From: Aminivibrio sp.
GTDB taxonomy: Bacteria > Synergistota > Synergistia > Synergistales > Aminobacteriaceae
DNA: 64,000 bases
Direction: 5' to 3'
Assembly (NCBI RefSeq): GCF_016756745.1
Contig: NZ_JAESIH010000044.1
Span: forward strand, 1 to 64,000
Below the pieces are notes generated by a model. The model saw only the letters and a program-made list of their open reading frames with translations, searched no databases and had not been told where the DNA came from. Made by a program: the position numbers and the translations under genes. Below are positions 1 to 9,375 of the stretch, in pieces; position 1 is the stretch's first letter, and every line of letters starts with the position of its first letter.

Positions 1-65
1 TTTCTTCTTTCTAAGACGGGAAAGAGAGGGTGCGTGTTTGCGCTTAAGTAGTTTATCGCAATAAC

Positions 66-323
66 CCTAAATCCGCTAATTTTTCAGGCAGAGGGAGTGT
101 CGCCGGGCATACGGTGAATTCGCCCTCCCCAGGGGCGAAGAGATTATCCCCTGGGAGGGGCGCCTGAGGTGAGAGAAACCGACACGGATGTCGGTTTCAC
201 AAGCAGGCAATCGGCGAACGCAGGGAGCCGCGGGACTCGCTTGGGCAGTTGTCACGAACGACAATCTGCACCCCCCGCCCAAGCGAGTTCCGGTGACACT
301 CCCCGCTGAGGTGCGGATTTAGG
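66..323. repeat. Long structured intergenic repeat element, copy 1 (complete)
   Basis: A region of about 258 bp is closed by a perfect 11-bp inverted repeat (CCTAAATCCGC at 66-76, GCGGATTTAGG at 313-323). Inside, GGGAGTGTCGCCGG near 92-105 pairs with CCGGTGACACTCCC near 290-303. A 10-bp stem GAAACCGACA/TGTCGGTTTC with a 4-nt loop lies near 176-199, and CGCTTGGGC near 238-246 pairs with GCCCAAGCG further on. A closely similar sequence occurs at 47065-47286. Short reading frames across it look spurious because the DNA is organised as nested stems. It may be a structured RNA or a mobile palindromic repeat; the sequence does not decide which. Confidence 0.7.
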
Positions 324-413
324 ATAACAAACGGACATTGACAAAACGAACCGGTCCTCGCAGACTTTCAACGATCAGTCTCTTGACCATCGGATCGGCT
401 CGTCAGGACAATT

Positions 414-990
414 TCACCTTTTCAAAAGGCAAAGCGGAGCTTCAGCGTGAAGAAATGCGCGAGCATCACGAACCCATGTGAAGGCGCACCCTTTGTAGGA
501 GCAGATTTCGTAATGCCCCCTCCCCGGATTTCTATACTCCTTGAAGCTCTCCTCTATCGCCGCCATCGCCGTCCCCTGGTATGTCCCTGTTGCGCCACCA
601 CTATCGGTCTTTGTAGCCGAAGAGCACCGCGGAGGACGCACTCGTCCAGGTGGCATCGAACCATATATCTGATTCGGGGACCGAACATCCGACCACGAGG
701 TAGCGGTATTTTTCGACAAGGCGGCTCCGGAGCCTGTCGCCGCATCCGGAATCGACGAGCACGACGCGGGGGCGGGGAACACCGAGCTTCGACAAGCAGA
801 TCCTCCCCCGAGATGTCCTCCTGCGGCATCGACGGCTCTTTCCTTCATCGGTCACGATCTATAGGCGGTACGAACACCTCGCCCCTCGGACTTATTACTG
901 AATTTTACATCGAATGGATAAGAATGTTCAGCTTCTTCTATTTTTATGGTGCGCTGTAGAATTAACTGCCTGCGAGTAGAGATTCAAACT
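414..990 (-). pseudogene. Possible decayed coding region, identity unknown
   Basis: The stretch between the repeat element and the hydroxylase operon (324-1120) has no intact gene. On the minus strand protein-like segments appear in different frames: one around 601-855 (containing VVLVDSGCGD and SDIWFDATW) and another around 414-560 (containing GHYEICSYKG and FTWVRDARAFL). A ribosome-binding-like GGGAGG precedes an ATG near 1000 that is followed by only 12 codons. This pattern fits a frameshifted remnant, but no family was recognised and the open frames could be chance in GC-rich DNA. A small hairpin GCTGTTC/GAACAGC lies at about 1053-1069. Confidence 0.22.
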
Positions 991-1120
991 TTTCAGTCAT
1001 AATGATCGCGCCTCCCAGGTGAAGGGCTGTGTGGTCGCAAACACTGCCTTGCCGCTGTTCTCCGAACAGCCCGGAGAGATTTTTCCGTCCACATCCGCGA
1101 AAAAGGCCGTGCCCTTTCGG

Positions 1121-2479
1121 TCAGTTCTCCCGGAGAGAGAGGAGAAATCTCCGTACAAGGTTTCCCGTCACCGTTTTTCTGAATTCTCCGGACGTCCTTG
1201 GGTTTATCTCCCGGGAGGCCCTGTCCGCAGCATCATCTGCCAGTTCGGCCGAAAGTCTTTTGCCGGAAAGAAGCTCCTCGGTCTCCTGAAGGCGGACAGG
1301 AAAGGCGGACATGCTTCCTGCTGCTATGCGCACATCCTTCAGAGTTCCTTTCTCCAGGACGGCGGAACAGGCAACAGATATCCTGGAAAGGGTCAGTGCC
1401 GCCCTTGAACCCCGCTTGTAAAACGCCTGCCGCAGAGAGGTCCGGGGAAGGGGGAGAGAGACGCCGCGCAGGATTTCATCTTTTTTCATGACCGTCTGCC
1501 TGTAGCCGGTAAAGAATTCCTCCATGGGAATCCGCCGTTCTCCCCTGACGCTCGCCAGGATGACCGACGCCCCGAGAACCAGCAGGGGAACAGGAAGGTC
1601 GGCGGCGCCCGAGGCGGAAGCCAGGTTTCCGCCCAGAGTGGCCCTGTTCTGCACCGCCCGGGCACCGCTCAGTTCCGCTGCCCGGGCAAGGGCGGGAAAG
1701 AGAGCAAGCACGTCGGGATGTTCCATGATCATGCTGTCGCCGGCGCAGGCCCCCGCGAAAAGATCATCGCTGCGGAGGACTATTGTTTTGAGCTCTTCCA
1801 CTCTTGAGAGGTCGAGAACCTTCTTCACCTCAACTTTTCCGTTTTTCATGTCGGGATAGAAATCGGTCGTTCCCGCGAGAAAGGTTATTTCATCGCCGTA
1901 TTCGGCCCGTATTTCAAGGGCTTCATCGAGGGACGAAGGCTGAAAAAAGGATTTTCTTTCCTCTTCGGTAAATTCCGGCGGATAACAGCACACCGGTCCG
2001 CCGAAAGGCGGGATTTCCTCTCCGTACCCCATGTCCGCCGCCTTCTCCACTGCCCTGATGATTTTCTCGTAGCCGGTGCACCGGCACAGGTTTCCGGCGA
2101 GGGCCGTTCTGATCGCGGGTCGGTCCGGATGAGGATTTCGGGCGAGAAGAGCCCTGGAGGCAATCACCATCCCCGGGATGCAGAAACCGCACTGCACGGC
2201 CCCTTCGTCAGCATACGCTTTCTGTAAGATATCCGGGGTGTCCGGCGAACCCAGCCCTTCCGTGGTGAGTACTGTCCGCCCATGGATCTGCATAGCAGGG
2301 ATCATGCATGAATTGACAAGTTCTCCGTCGAGAAGGACGGCACAGGCGCCGCACTCCCCCTCCCCGCATCCTTCTTTCGTACCGGTGAGTCCAAGGCTCC
2401 GCAGCACGTCCAGAAGACGGTCCAAGGGACGGGTTTCCAACACCCGGAGCGTCCCGTTGATGACACAGGTTATTTTCAT
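1121..2479 (-). CDS. Molybdenum hydroxylase, fused [2Fe-2S] and FAD-binding subunit
   Basis: This 452-residue protein joins the two small electron-transfer parts of the xanthine dehydrogenase family. Residues 1-150 hold the plant-type and second [2Fe-2S] cysteine sets (GCGEGECGACAV, then QCGFCIPGMV and NLCRCTGY). Residues about 175-450 form the FAD domain of the CO-dehydrogenase flavoprotein type, with the flavin-binding FLAGTTDF and TLGGNLASASGAAD. Electrons would pass from the molybdopterin partner through the Fe-S clusters to FAD. The partner is the gene just upstream (2476-4785), whose stop overlaps this ATG by 4 bp, so the two are translationally coupled. It is the last gene of the operon. 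The substrate cannot be read from sequence; purine or a related N-heterocycle is likely from context. Confidence 0.9.
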   Translation of the reverse strand: MKITCVINGTLRVLETRPLDRLLDVLRSLGLTGTKEGCGEGECGACAVLLDGELVNSCMIPAMQIHGRTVLTTEGLGSPDTPDILQKAYADEGAVQCGFCIPGMVIASRALLARNPHPDRPAIRTALAGNLCRCTGYEKIIRAVEKAADMGYGEEIPPFGGPVCCYPPEFTEEERKSFFQPSSLDEALEIRAEYGDEITFLAGTTDFYPDMKNGKVEVKKVLDLSRVEELKTIVLRSDDLFAGACAGDSMIMEHPDVLALFPALARAAELSGARAVQNRATLGGNLASASGAADLPVPLLVLGASVILASVRGERRIPMEEFFTGYRQTVMKKDEILRGVSLPLPRTSLRQAFYKRGSRAALTLSRISVACSAVLEKGTLKDVRIAAGSMSAFPVRLQETEELLSGKRLSAELADDAADRASREINPRTSGEFRKTVTGNLVRRFLLSLREN

Positions 2480-4785
2480 TGTTCTCCTGCCTTCCGTTCC
2501 TGCTTTTTTCCCCGAAGAAGGGAATGCAGATATTCTCCTGTCACAGGAATCCTCTCGGGAAAGATTCCCGTCGCCTGCCCGACAGCGGCGACAAGCGCCG
2601 GAGCGCCTGAGTCCATGGGAAGCTCACCCAGCCCCTTCGCTCCGTAGGGTCCCCCCGAGAAGGGTACTTCCTGAAGATCCACGGAAAAATCCGGCGTGTC
2701 GAGGGTCGTCGGGATCAGGTACTGGTTGAGGTGTGCCGCGGTGTAGCTTCCGTTTTTCATCTCCACGTCCTCGAGGTAAGCGTAGCCGAAAGCCTGGAGG
2801 GATCCTCCTTCAATCTGGCCTGCGGCAAGGACGGGAGAAACAGCCTTCCCTATCTCGGCTGAGACATGGGCTTTCCGGGGCGAAATTTCGAAGGTTTCCA
2901 TGTCCACCTCGACCTCCACCACATTGGCGATCCAGGCGTAGGCCTTGTACGCGTCGCCGGTGTAGGATGCTTCATCCCAAGAAAATCCCGGATCCGGCCG
3001 ATAACGCGCTGTCGCGGAGAGAACTCCGGGGAAAGAAGCAAGCCTCTTCGCCATGTCGAAGAAAGGAATCCGCTCATTTTCGCCTGCTGAGAAAGCTCCC
3101 TTTTCAAATGAGACAGGCGTACCGGCGAACTCTTCAAGTTCGGCTGCCTTTTCCGCCATCTGCTCTACAAGGGAAAGGCAGGCGTCCTGGACCGTTTTTC
3201 CCACGTACATGGTTGTCCTTGATGCGACCGTGGGGCCGCTGTTCGGGACCACTGACGTATCGGGAATATGGTGAACCACTTTCGTGAAGTCCAGTCCGAG
3301 GGTCTCCGCCGCAATCATGGGAAGGACGGTGGATGCACCCTGGCCCATTTCAACGCTGCTCACAAGCACCTCAACCTTCTCGCCCCCTGCAACCCGGACG
3401 GATGCGGAGCCGTTGATATTTTCTTCCCCGCTTCCGGTAAAACCGCCGCCGTGAAGCCCGAGGGAGAGACCTATGCCCTTCTTGAAAAAAGGATTCTTTC
3501 TGTTTTCTTCGTCGAACAGGCGCCGTTTCTCCCGGTAACCGGACATTTCCACCACTTTGTCCAGGACCAGCTCAGCCGACATGCCTTCTCCAAGGACCTG
3601 TCCGTAGGGAAAGGAAAACCCGTTTTTCAGGAGGTTTTTCTTCCGGAGGTCCAAGGGGTCCATTCCAAGAACCTCTGCAATCCTGTCCATGTGCCGCTCG
3701 ACGGCGAAATTACTCTGGGGAACCCCGAATCCCCTGTAGGCGCCGTTTGGAGGTGTGTTCGTGGCCACCGCACGGGCCCTGACGGAGACGTCGGGAATGA
3801 AGTAGCACCCGGTGGCGTGGAGAATGGAGCGGGAGAGTACCACCTTGCTCATGGTGGTGAAGGCTCCTCCGTCAAGGATGATGTCGATTTCCGCAGCCAC
3901 CAGGGTTCCGTCCTTTTTGACCCCGGTCCGGTGCCTGATGATCGAAGGGTGCCGTTTGGTTGTGCACAGAAGGTCTTCTTTTCTGTCGTAGACCATTTTC
4001 ACCGGTCGTCCGCTCTTCAGGGCGAGAAGGGCCGCATGGAGTCCAAGAATGGACGGATAGTCCTCTTTCCCGCCGAAACCGCCCCCTGTCACGGTCTGGC
4101 GAACTCTGACCTTTTCGGGGAGAAAGCCCAGTCCCTTGACCAGGGCCGAGTGAACGTAATAGGGACACTGCATGGAACCGATGACCTCCATGGATCCGTC
4201 CTCTCCTGGAAGGGCTGCCATGCCCTGGGTTTCAAGATAGACGTGCTCCTGGTGTTTTGTCCTGTAGGTCCCTTCCACAATAAGGTCCGCCGAAGCAAAT
4301 GCCCCGGCCGCGTTCCCCGAGGCAACTGTATATTCGTCCATGACGTTGTTGTCCCCCCAGATGACCTGGGTACAGGCTATGGAGTCCTCCACGGTGAGGA
4401 CGGGGGGGAGCTCCTCCATGTCCACCGTAACTGCTGCAAGGGCCTCCATGAGGGTTTCCTGGTCCGGGGCAGCCACCAGGGCAACCGCCTGGGTCGGGAA
4501 GGAGATCAGGGAATCAGCCAGAGCAGGGTAATCGTCCCTGATCATGGAAACCGTGTTGACCCCGGGAATATCCCGCGCCGTCACCAGGACAGCCCGGCTC
4601 CAGTCAAAAGAGGGATCCTGCCGGATTCCCTTTATTCTTCCCCTGGGCACCTGGGCGCGCACCGTTCCGCCGACCCAGCATCCGTCGATGGTCAGGTCAT
4701 CCAGAAATTTGGCACTTCCGCACGCTTTTGCCAGGCCGTCGGTTCTCGGAAGCCGAGAACCGACGAGGACCGTTTTCTCGTTCAA
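2476..4785 (-). CDS. Molybdenum hydroxylase, molybdopterin-binding large subunit (set 1)
   Basis: A protein of about 769 residues of the xanthine/aldehyde oxidase large-subunit family. Recognisable elements are the small N-terminal a/b hammerhead domain, GGGFGGKEDY near residue 235, AYRGFGVPQ near 355, and the C-terminal GAKGLGELPMD, which carries the glutamate equivalent to the catalytic Glu of xanthine oxidase. The chosen start is the TTG at 4785 because AAGGGGGAG lies 6 bases before it; an in-frame GTG at 4812 would overlap the upstream gene and has no ribosome-binding site. It is coupled to the fused Fe-S/FAD gene downstream. It would hydroxylate a purine-like substrate at the Mo site in the cytoplasm; the substrate is inferred from the neighbouring genes only. 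Confidence 0.9.
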   Translation of the reverse strand: MNEKTVLVGSRLPRTDGLAKACGSAKFLDDLTIDGCWVGGTVRAQVPRGRIKGIRQDPSFDWSRAVLVTARDIPGVNTVSMIRDDYPALADSLISFPTQAVALVAAPDQETLMEALAAVTVDMEELPPVLTVEDSIACTQVIWGDNNVMDEYTVASGNAAGAFASADLIVEGTYRTKHQEHVYLETQGMAALPGEDGSMEVIGSMQCPYYVHSALVKGLGFLPEKVRVRQTVTGGGFGGKEDYPSILGLHAALLALKSGRPVKMVYDRKEDLLCTTKRHPSIIRHRTGVKKDGTLVAAEIDIILDGGAFTTMSKVVLSRSILHATGCYFIPDVSVRARAVATNTPPNGAYRGFGVPQSNFAVERHMDRIAEVLGMDPLDLRKKNLLKNGFSFPYGQVLGEGMSAELVLDKVVEMSGYREKRRLFDEENRKNPFFKKGIGLSLGLHGGGFTGSGEENINGSASVRVAGGEKVEVLVSSVEMGQGASTVLPMIAAETLGLDFTKVVHHIPDTSVVPNSGPTVASRTTMYVGKTVQDACLSLVEQMAEKAAELEEFAGTPVSFEKGAFSAGENERIPFFDMAKRLASFPGVLSATARYRPDPGFSWDEASYTGDAYKAYAWIANVVEVEVDMETFEISPRKAHVSAEIGKAVSPVLAAGQIEGGSLQAFGYAYLEDVEMKNGSYTAAHLNQYLIPTTLDTPDFSVDLQEVPFSGGPYGAKGLGELPMDSGAPALVAAVGQATGIFPERIPVTGEYLHSLLRGKKQERKAGEQ

Positions 4786-4801
4786 GCGCCGCTCCCCCTT
4801 C

Positions 4802-5725
4802 CTATTCCGCACCCGGTCGGGCGTTCCGGGCCATCACGTTTCTCATGTACAGGCCGCGGACGTCCTCAATGGAGGCATACCCCGACGAATCTAACCATTC
4901 TCCTATCTCCCGGGCCACTTTTCCGTATATTCCCGGCCCGTGCTGTATGGCTGCAGAACAGATCTGCACAAGGGACGCTCCGGCCATGAGGAACTGAAGG
5001 GCGTCCCTGCCGGTATAAACACCTCCCACGCCGATAACCGGCTTCGGCTGAACCGATGCTATCTGGTAGACAATGCGGAGGGCAATGGGGCGTATGGGAG
5101 GTCCGGAAAGCCATCCCTGGCCGTAGGTAGAGCCCAGCGGAGGCTTCGCCGTGTCAATGTCGAAATCCAGGGCCGGTCCGAAGGAGTTGATGGCGACAAA
5201 ACCATCCACGATGTCCGCCGCCCGCACCGCCAGTTCCTCGATATCCGGGGTGTTGGGAGAAATTTTCATCCATACGGGAACGGATACGGCCTCCCGGAGC
5301 GCCCTGGCCACGTCGAGGAGAGGATCGATGGACTTTCCGGTATAGTGGGTGGAAAACTCTATGATGTCGGGCCCGACTTCTTTTTCCAGCAATCTGCCCA
5401 AGGTCCTTACATCGTCCGGCGTGTAGCCTACGGAGACGATGAGGGGAACCCCGGCACGCTTGATATCCCGGTAGGCTTCCAGGTACTCCTCCACCGGCGT
5501 CTCGGCCCAGGTTTCGCAGTTGAGAAGACCGCCGCACGAGGCCTTCCGTATGGTGGGTCTCGGGTCCTTGGCAGGAACCACGGAGACCGTTTTTGTCACG
5601 ATTCCTCCGGCTCCGCCTGCCACGGCATCGTGCATCCTCGCCGCCGTTCCCACATTCGGCCCTGCGGCTGTCAGTACCGGATTTGAAAAAAAGACATCAT
5701 GTACCCGTAAGGAAAGATCTGCCAT
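4802..5725 (-). CDS. Dihydroorotate/dihydropyrimidine dehydrogenase-like flavoprotein (PreA-like)
   Basis: This 307-residue protein is an FMN TIM barrel of the dihydroorotate dehydrogenase family. Typical segments are NPVLTAAGPN at the N-terminus, GGIVTKTV, KISPNTPDI, and the phosphate-binding GVGGVYTGRDALQFLMAGA near residue 250. It ends soon after the barrel, so it lacks the C-terminal ferredoxin domain of E. coli PreA. It sits between the SsnA-like hydrolase and the second molybdenum hydroxylase, which suggests reductive handling of a pyrimidine or ring-opened purine intermediate rather than de novo pyrimidine synthesis. No pyrimidine biosynthesis genes are nearby. The exact reaction is inferred. 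Confidence 0.78.
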   Translation of the reverse strand: MADLSLRVHDVFFSNPVLTAAGPNVGTAARMHDAVAGGAGGIVTKTVSVVPAKDPRPTIRKASCGGLLNCETWAETPVEEYLEAYRDIKRAGVPLIVSVGYTPDDVRTLGRLLEKEVGPDIIEFSTHYTGKSIDPLLDVARALREAVSVPVWMKISPNTPDIEELAVRAADIVDGFVAINSFGPALDFDIDTAKPPLGSTYGQGWLSGPPIRPIALRIVYQIASVQPKPVIGVGGVYTGRDALQFLMAGASLVQICSAAIQHGPGIYGKVAREIGEWLDSSGYASIEDVRGLYMRNVMARNARPGAE

Positions 5726-5743
5726 GATTTTGCCTCCCTGAAC

Positions 5744-7057
5744 TCACAAATTTCGAAAGCGGAGCGATAGGGCCGATGCCGCCCTTTTGGCCCGAAACCG
5801 GAGAGAGTCCATGTCGTGACCGGGGAATTCTCCCTTCCGCCAGAGGATTTTCCCGTTGACCACCGTGAGATGGGCTTTCCCTCCCTTTGCTCCGAACAGG
5901 AGGTGCCCGAGTAGGTTTGTCTCCGAAACGGGAGAAAGGGGGATGTAATCGAGAACCGCAATATCAGCCGCTGCTCCCGGCCGGAAACCGGTCCGGACCG
6001 GAAGGCGTCTCTGAAGAACTTTTTCCGGGAAACGGAACATCATGTCCGCCATTCTGGAATAGGGTTCCCCGCCCCCGGCCCCGAGGAGCATGTAAGAGCG
6101 AAGAGCGGCCACCATGTCTCCCGACATCCCGTCCGTCCCCAAGAGATGCCCGGGAAGCCTGTCCCTGTCCGGTTTTCCGACCCGGTTGTTGGCGTTGGAT
6201 TCAGGATTCAGGACGACCACTGGCCTGATCTCCCCGAGAAGGGAATAGTCCGTCTCCGAGAGATGGACACAATGAATCAGGAAGCTGTCCCCGTCCAGGA
6301 GGCCGAAGGAGTTCAGTCGGTCCACCGGGCCCTGGTACCCCAGCTCCCGGCAGAATGCGAGATCCTCCGGAGCTTCCCCGCAATGAACATGAACGGCCAT
6401 TTCCGCCGGCTTTTCCGTCGAGATGAAAGCCAGCGTCTCCTCCGAAAGGGTCAGGTTGGCGTGAAGCCCGAACATTCCTCCAAGGAAGGGATCGCCGCGG
6501 TGCTTCTCCCAGAAGGAAACATTCTCCGCCACCTGGCGTTTCATCGCCTCTTTCCCCTGCCTGTCGGATGTCTCCAGGCAGAGCACCGCCCTTATCCCCG
6601 CGAGAGAGACGGCTTCCGCAGCCACGTCGAGGCTCTCGCGGTCGAAATTCATGGAGGCATGATGGTCGAAAATCGAGGTCACCCCGAAGGAAAGGGAATC
6701 CAGGGCTCCCATGAGCACTGAAAAATAGAGCGACTCCTCGTCGATCATCCTGTCCAGCCGCCACCAGAGATTTTCGAGAATCTCGGGAAAGGTCTCCGTC
6801 GGACCTGCCGGGGAGATTCCCGGGGCAAAGAAGGAGTACAGGTGGTGGTGGAAATTCACGAGTCCCGGAAGAATCAGCCGTCCTTCCACGTCGTAGAAGG
6901 GGATGTCATCTCTCCGGACGGTCTCCCAAGGACCGATCTCCACGATCCGGCCCCCGGAGACGAACAGCGCCCCGTCTTCGAGAAAAAGCCCCGCCCCGTC
7001 TGCCACGACACCCCGTCCAATGACAAAGTCCTGGCTGTCGCCGTATTTTCCGGTCAT
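5744..7057 (-). CDS. SsnA-like metal-dependent amidohydrolase
   Basis: A 437-residue amidohydrolase-superfamily protein related to SsnA, the hydrolase commonly encoded with selenium-dependent molybdenum hydroxylases. Metal-ligand motifs are GLVNFHHHLYSFFAPG near residue 65, AVHVHCGEAPED near 220, and LIHCVHLSETD near 258. NPESNANNRVG near 285 is an SsnA-type signature, followed by LGTDGMSGDM, whose Asp is the expected last ligand. It probably hydrolyses an amino group or ring bond of a purine-derived compound. Its start overlaps the stop of the upstream hydroxylase large subunit by 4 bp. No selenium-insertion gene is visible in this window, so selenium dependence is only a possibility. Confidence 0.82.
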   Translation of the reverse strand: MTGKYGDSQDFVIGRGVVADGAGLFLEDGALFVSGGRIVEIGPWETVRRDDIPFYDVEGRLILPGLVNFHHHLYSFFAPGISPAGPTETFPEILENLWWRLDRMIDEESLYFSVLMGALDSLSFGVTSIFDHHASMNFDRESLDVAAEAVSLAGIRAVLCLETSDRQGKEAMKRQVAENVSFWEKHRGDPFLGGMFGLHANLTLSEETLAFISTEKPAEMAVHVHCGEAPEDLAFCRELGYQGPVDRLNSFGLLDGDSFLIHCVHLSETDYSLLGEIRPVVVLNPESNANNRVGKPDRDRLPGHLLGTDGMSGDMVAALRSYMLLGAGGGEPYSRMADMMFRFPEKVLQRRLPVRTGFRPGAAADIAVLDYIPLSPVSETNLLGHLLFGAKGGKAHLTVVNGKILWRKGEFPGHDMDSLRFRAKRAASALSLRFRNL

Positions 7058-9375
7058 TTGACACCCTTGATCGCCGCGAGCACCTTCTCGGGAGTCAGGG
7101 GAAGATCAAAGATCCTCCTGCCCGTGGCGTCGAAAATGGCATTGGCAATGGCGGGGGCCGGTCCGTTGATCCCTATCTCCGAAATGGATTTCGCACCGTA
7201 GGGGCCCGTGGGCTCGTTCGATTCCGCCAGGATGGTCTTCATTTCCGGCATGTCCAGGGTACCGAAAATCTTGTAGTCCCAGAAGGAGTTGTTCGTCATC
7301 TTCCCCCTCGGGTCGAAGAGATACTGTTCCGTGAGGGCGTAGCTTATGCCGTTCATGGTGGCCCCCTCGATCTGTCCCTCGGTAAGAACGGGGTTGATCG
7401 GCCTCCCGCAGTCTCCGGCAGAGACGAACTTCACCAGGCGGACCTTTCCCGTTTCCAGGTCCACGTCCACTTCGGCAAAGTGAGCCATAAAGGGTGCAGG
7501 AGATTCATCACCCGTGAAAGAGGCGCCTGCCTGGATCTGGAACTGGTCGTGGCTGTACAGGGCGAAGCAGGCGATTTTTGAAAAGGACGCTTCCTCTCCG
7601 GTCTGCCTGTTCACTACAATCCCTCCGTCGCCGAGGAAGAGCGATTCAGCAGGGGCGCCCATGAGGACAGCTGCCGCGGACAGGATTTGGTCCCTGATCT
7701 TCCCGGCGCAGCGGAGTACCGCCTGGCCCGAGACATAGGTGGTGGAGGAAGCGTAGGCCCCGGTGTCGAAAGGGGTAAGATCAGTGTCGGAAGAAAGGAT
7801 GAGAATCATTTCCACGGGCACCTTCAGCGTTTCCGCGGCTATCTGGCTGAGGATGGTGTCCGACCCCGTGCCGATATCCGTGGCACCCACGTACAGGTTG
7901 AAGGAACCGTCGTCGTTCATCTTCATGGACGCGCTTCCCATGTCCACTTTCGGGATGCCCGAACCCTGCATGGAGACAGCGGCACCCACACCCTTGACCC
8001 ACGAGCCGGAGGTGATCCTCTTTCCCCGGAGCCTGCTCCAGCCGATTTCTTCCGCTCCGCGGTCCAGGCACTCGGAGAGTTTGCACGACTTGATGATCTG
8101 GCTTACCCCCTCGGTTCCTTCCCCGATCGCCTTGAAAACTTCGGAGGTTTCCCCCTCACGAATATGCCATTTCTTTATGTAATCGACAAAATCCATTCCA
8201 ATTTTTCTGCTTATGCCGTCCACATGCTGGTTGAAGGCGAAGTACCCCTGGGTGGCACCGTATCCCCGGTAGGCGCCCCCCACCGGAAGGGTGGTGTAGA
8301 CTGCTCTACCGGTGAAGGAGACATTGGGTATCTTGTTGAACATGGGCAGAACCTTCGACCCCGCGTTGGAGAGCACCGTGAGCGCATGAGCCCCGTAGGC
8401 GCCTGTATTCATGATATTGTTCATTTCCAGGGCGGTTATGGTGCCGTCCCTTTTTACGCCGGTCTTTATGCGGACCCTCATGGGGTGCCTCGTCCTGGCG
8501 GTGGTGAAGACTTCACGGCGCGTAAGCTCTGCTTTTACGCTCCTCTTGTATTTCCACGCCGCCAAGGCCACGTAAGGCTCGAGAATGATCTCCTGCTTGC
8601 TGCCGAAGCCTCCGCCGATCCTCGGCTTCACGACCCTGATCTTGTGGGCGGGAATACCCGTCACCCTGCTGACTGTCCGACGGGCATGGAAGGGGACCTG
8701 GGTCGAGGAATAAATAACCAGCCTGCCCTTTTCGTCGAAGGTGGCAGTGGCCGCATGGGGTTCCATGGCACAGTGGTTCGTGTAGTGGGTCCTGTAGGTT
8801 TCCTCCTCGATGAAATCGGCTTCGGCGAAGCCCTTTTCCACGTCGCCGAAGGAAAAAAGCACTTCCCCCGCCACATTCTCTTCCGGGCGGTACGGCACGG
8901 GAAGGGGAGCGAAAGCTCCGTCATCGTGGAGACAGGGGGCACCCGGATCCATGGATTTTTCCGGGTCAAAGAGGGGTTCGAGCTGACGGTACTCCACCCG
9001 AACGGCCCCCGCCGCCGCCCGGGCTGCCGCAGTGGATTCCGCCAGAACTGCACCGACGATATCGCCCACGTACCTCACCTTCTTGTTGAAGAGGGCGGTG
9101 TCGTAGGGCGAGGGTTCGGGATATCCCTGCCCGGCCGTGGTGTACAGTTCCGAAGGGGTGTTGCCCGAATGGAAGACATCCACCACCCCCTCCATGCTCC
9201 GGGCAGGATTGTCGTCGATGGACAGTATCTCCGCATGGGCGTGGGGGGAATAAAAGAAGACCAGATGAAGAGGATCCTTTACCTCGAAGTCTGCTGTATA
9301 CCTGGCAGTGCCGCAGGCGAGGGAAAGGGAATCCACCTTCAGGATCGGCTTTCCGACCACGGAAAGATCACTCAT
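7054..9375 (-). CDS. Molybdenum hydroxylase, molybdopterin-binding large subunit (set 2)
   Basis: A 773-residue large subunit of the xanthine dehydrogenase family, paralogous but clearly diverged from the one at 2476-4785. It has the N-terminal hammerhead domain (LACGTARYTADF), GGGFGSKQE near residue 255, AYRGYGATQG near 365, GATDIGTGSDT near 500, and GAKSISEIGING near the C-terminus with the expected catalytic glutamate. It overlaps the [2Fe-2S] gene upstream by 8 bp and the SsnA-like gene downstream by 4 bp. Together with the next two genes it forms a three-subunit enzyme, in contrast to the two-subunit set downstream. Substrate unknown; a purine or nicotinate-like ring is likely. Confidence 0.9.
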   Translation of the reverse strand: MSDLSVVGKPILKVDSLSLACGTARYTADFEVKDPLHLVFFYSPHAHAEILSIDDNPARSMEGVVDVFHSGNTPSELYTTAGQGYPEPSPYDTALFNKKVRYVGDIVGAVLAESTAAARAAAGAVRVEYRQLEPLFDPEKSMDPGAPCLHDDGAFAPLPVPYRPEENVAGEVLFSFGDVEKGFAEADFIEEETYRTHYTNHCAMEPHAATATFDEKGRLVIYSSTQVPFHARRTVSRVTGIPAHKIRVVKPRIGGGFGSKQEIILEPYVALAAWKYKRSVKAELTRREVFTTARTRHPMRVRIKTGVKRDGTITALEMNNIMNTGAYGAHALTVLSNAGSKVLPMFNKIPNVSFTGRAVYTTLPVGGAYRGYGATQGYFAFNQHVDGISRKIGMDFVDYIKKWHIREGETSEVFKAIGEGTEGVSQIIKSCKLSECLDRGAEEIGWSRLRGKRITSGSWVKGVGAAVSMQGSGIPKVDMGSASMKMNDDGSFNLYVGATDIGTGSDTILSQIAAETLKVPVEMILILSSDTDLTPFDTGAYASSTTYVSGQAVLRCAGKIRDQILSAAAVLMGAPAESLFLGDGGIVVNRQTGEEASFSKIACFALYSHDQFQIQAGASFTGDESPAPFMAHFAEVDVDLETGKVRLVKFVSAGDCGRPINPVLTEGQIEGATMNGISYALTEQYLFDPRGKMTNNSFWDYKIFGTLDMPEMKTILAESNEPTGPYGAKSISEIGINGPAPAIANAIFDATGRRIFDLPLTPEKVLAAIKGVK

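Noticed and set aside
76-282. Short protein reading across the structured repeat
   Set aside because: The same frame is disrupted differently in copy 2 and the DNA is dominated by nested stems, so a non-coding element explains it better.
3268-4989. 573-codon plus-strand open frame opposite the hydroxylase large subunit
   Set aside because: It lies antisense to a gene with clear molybdopterin-binding motifs and comes from the high GC of the third codon positions; no ribosome-binding site or family signature.
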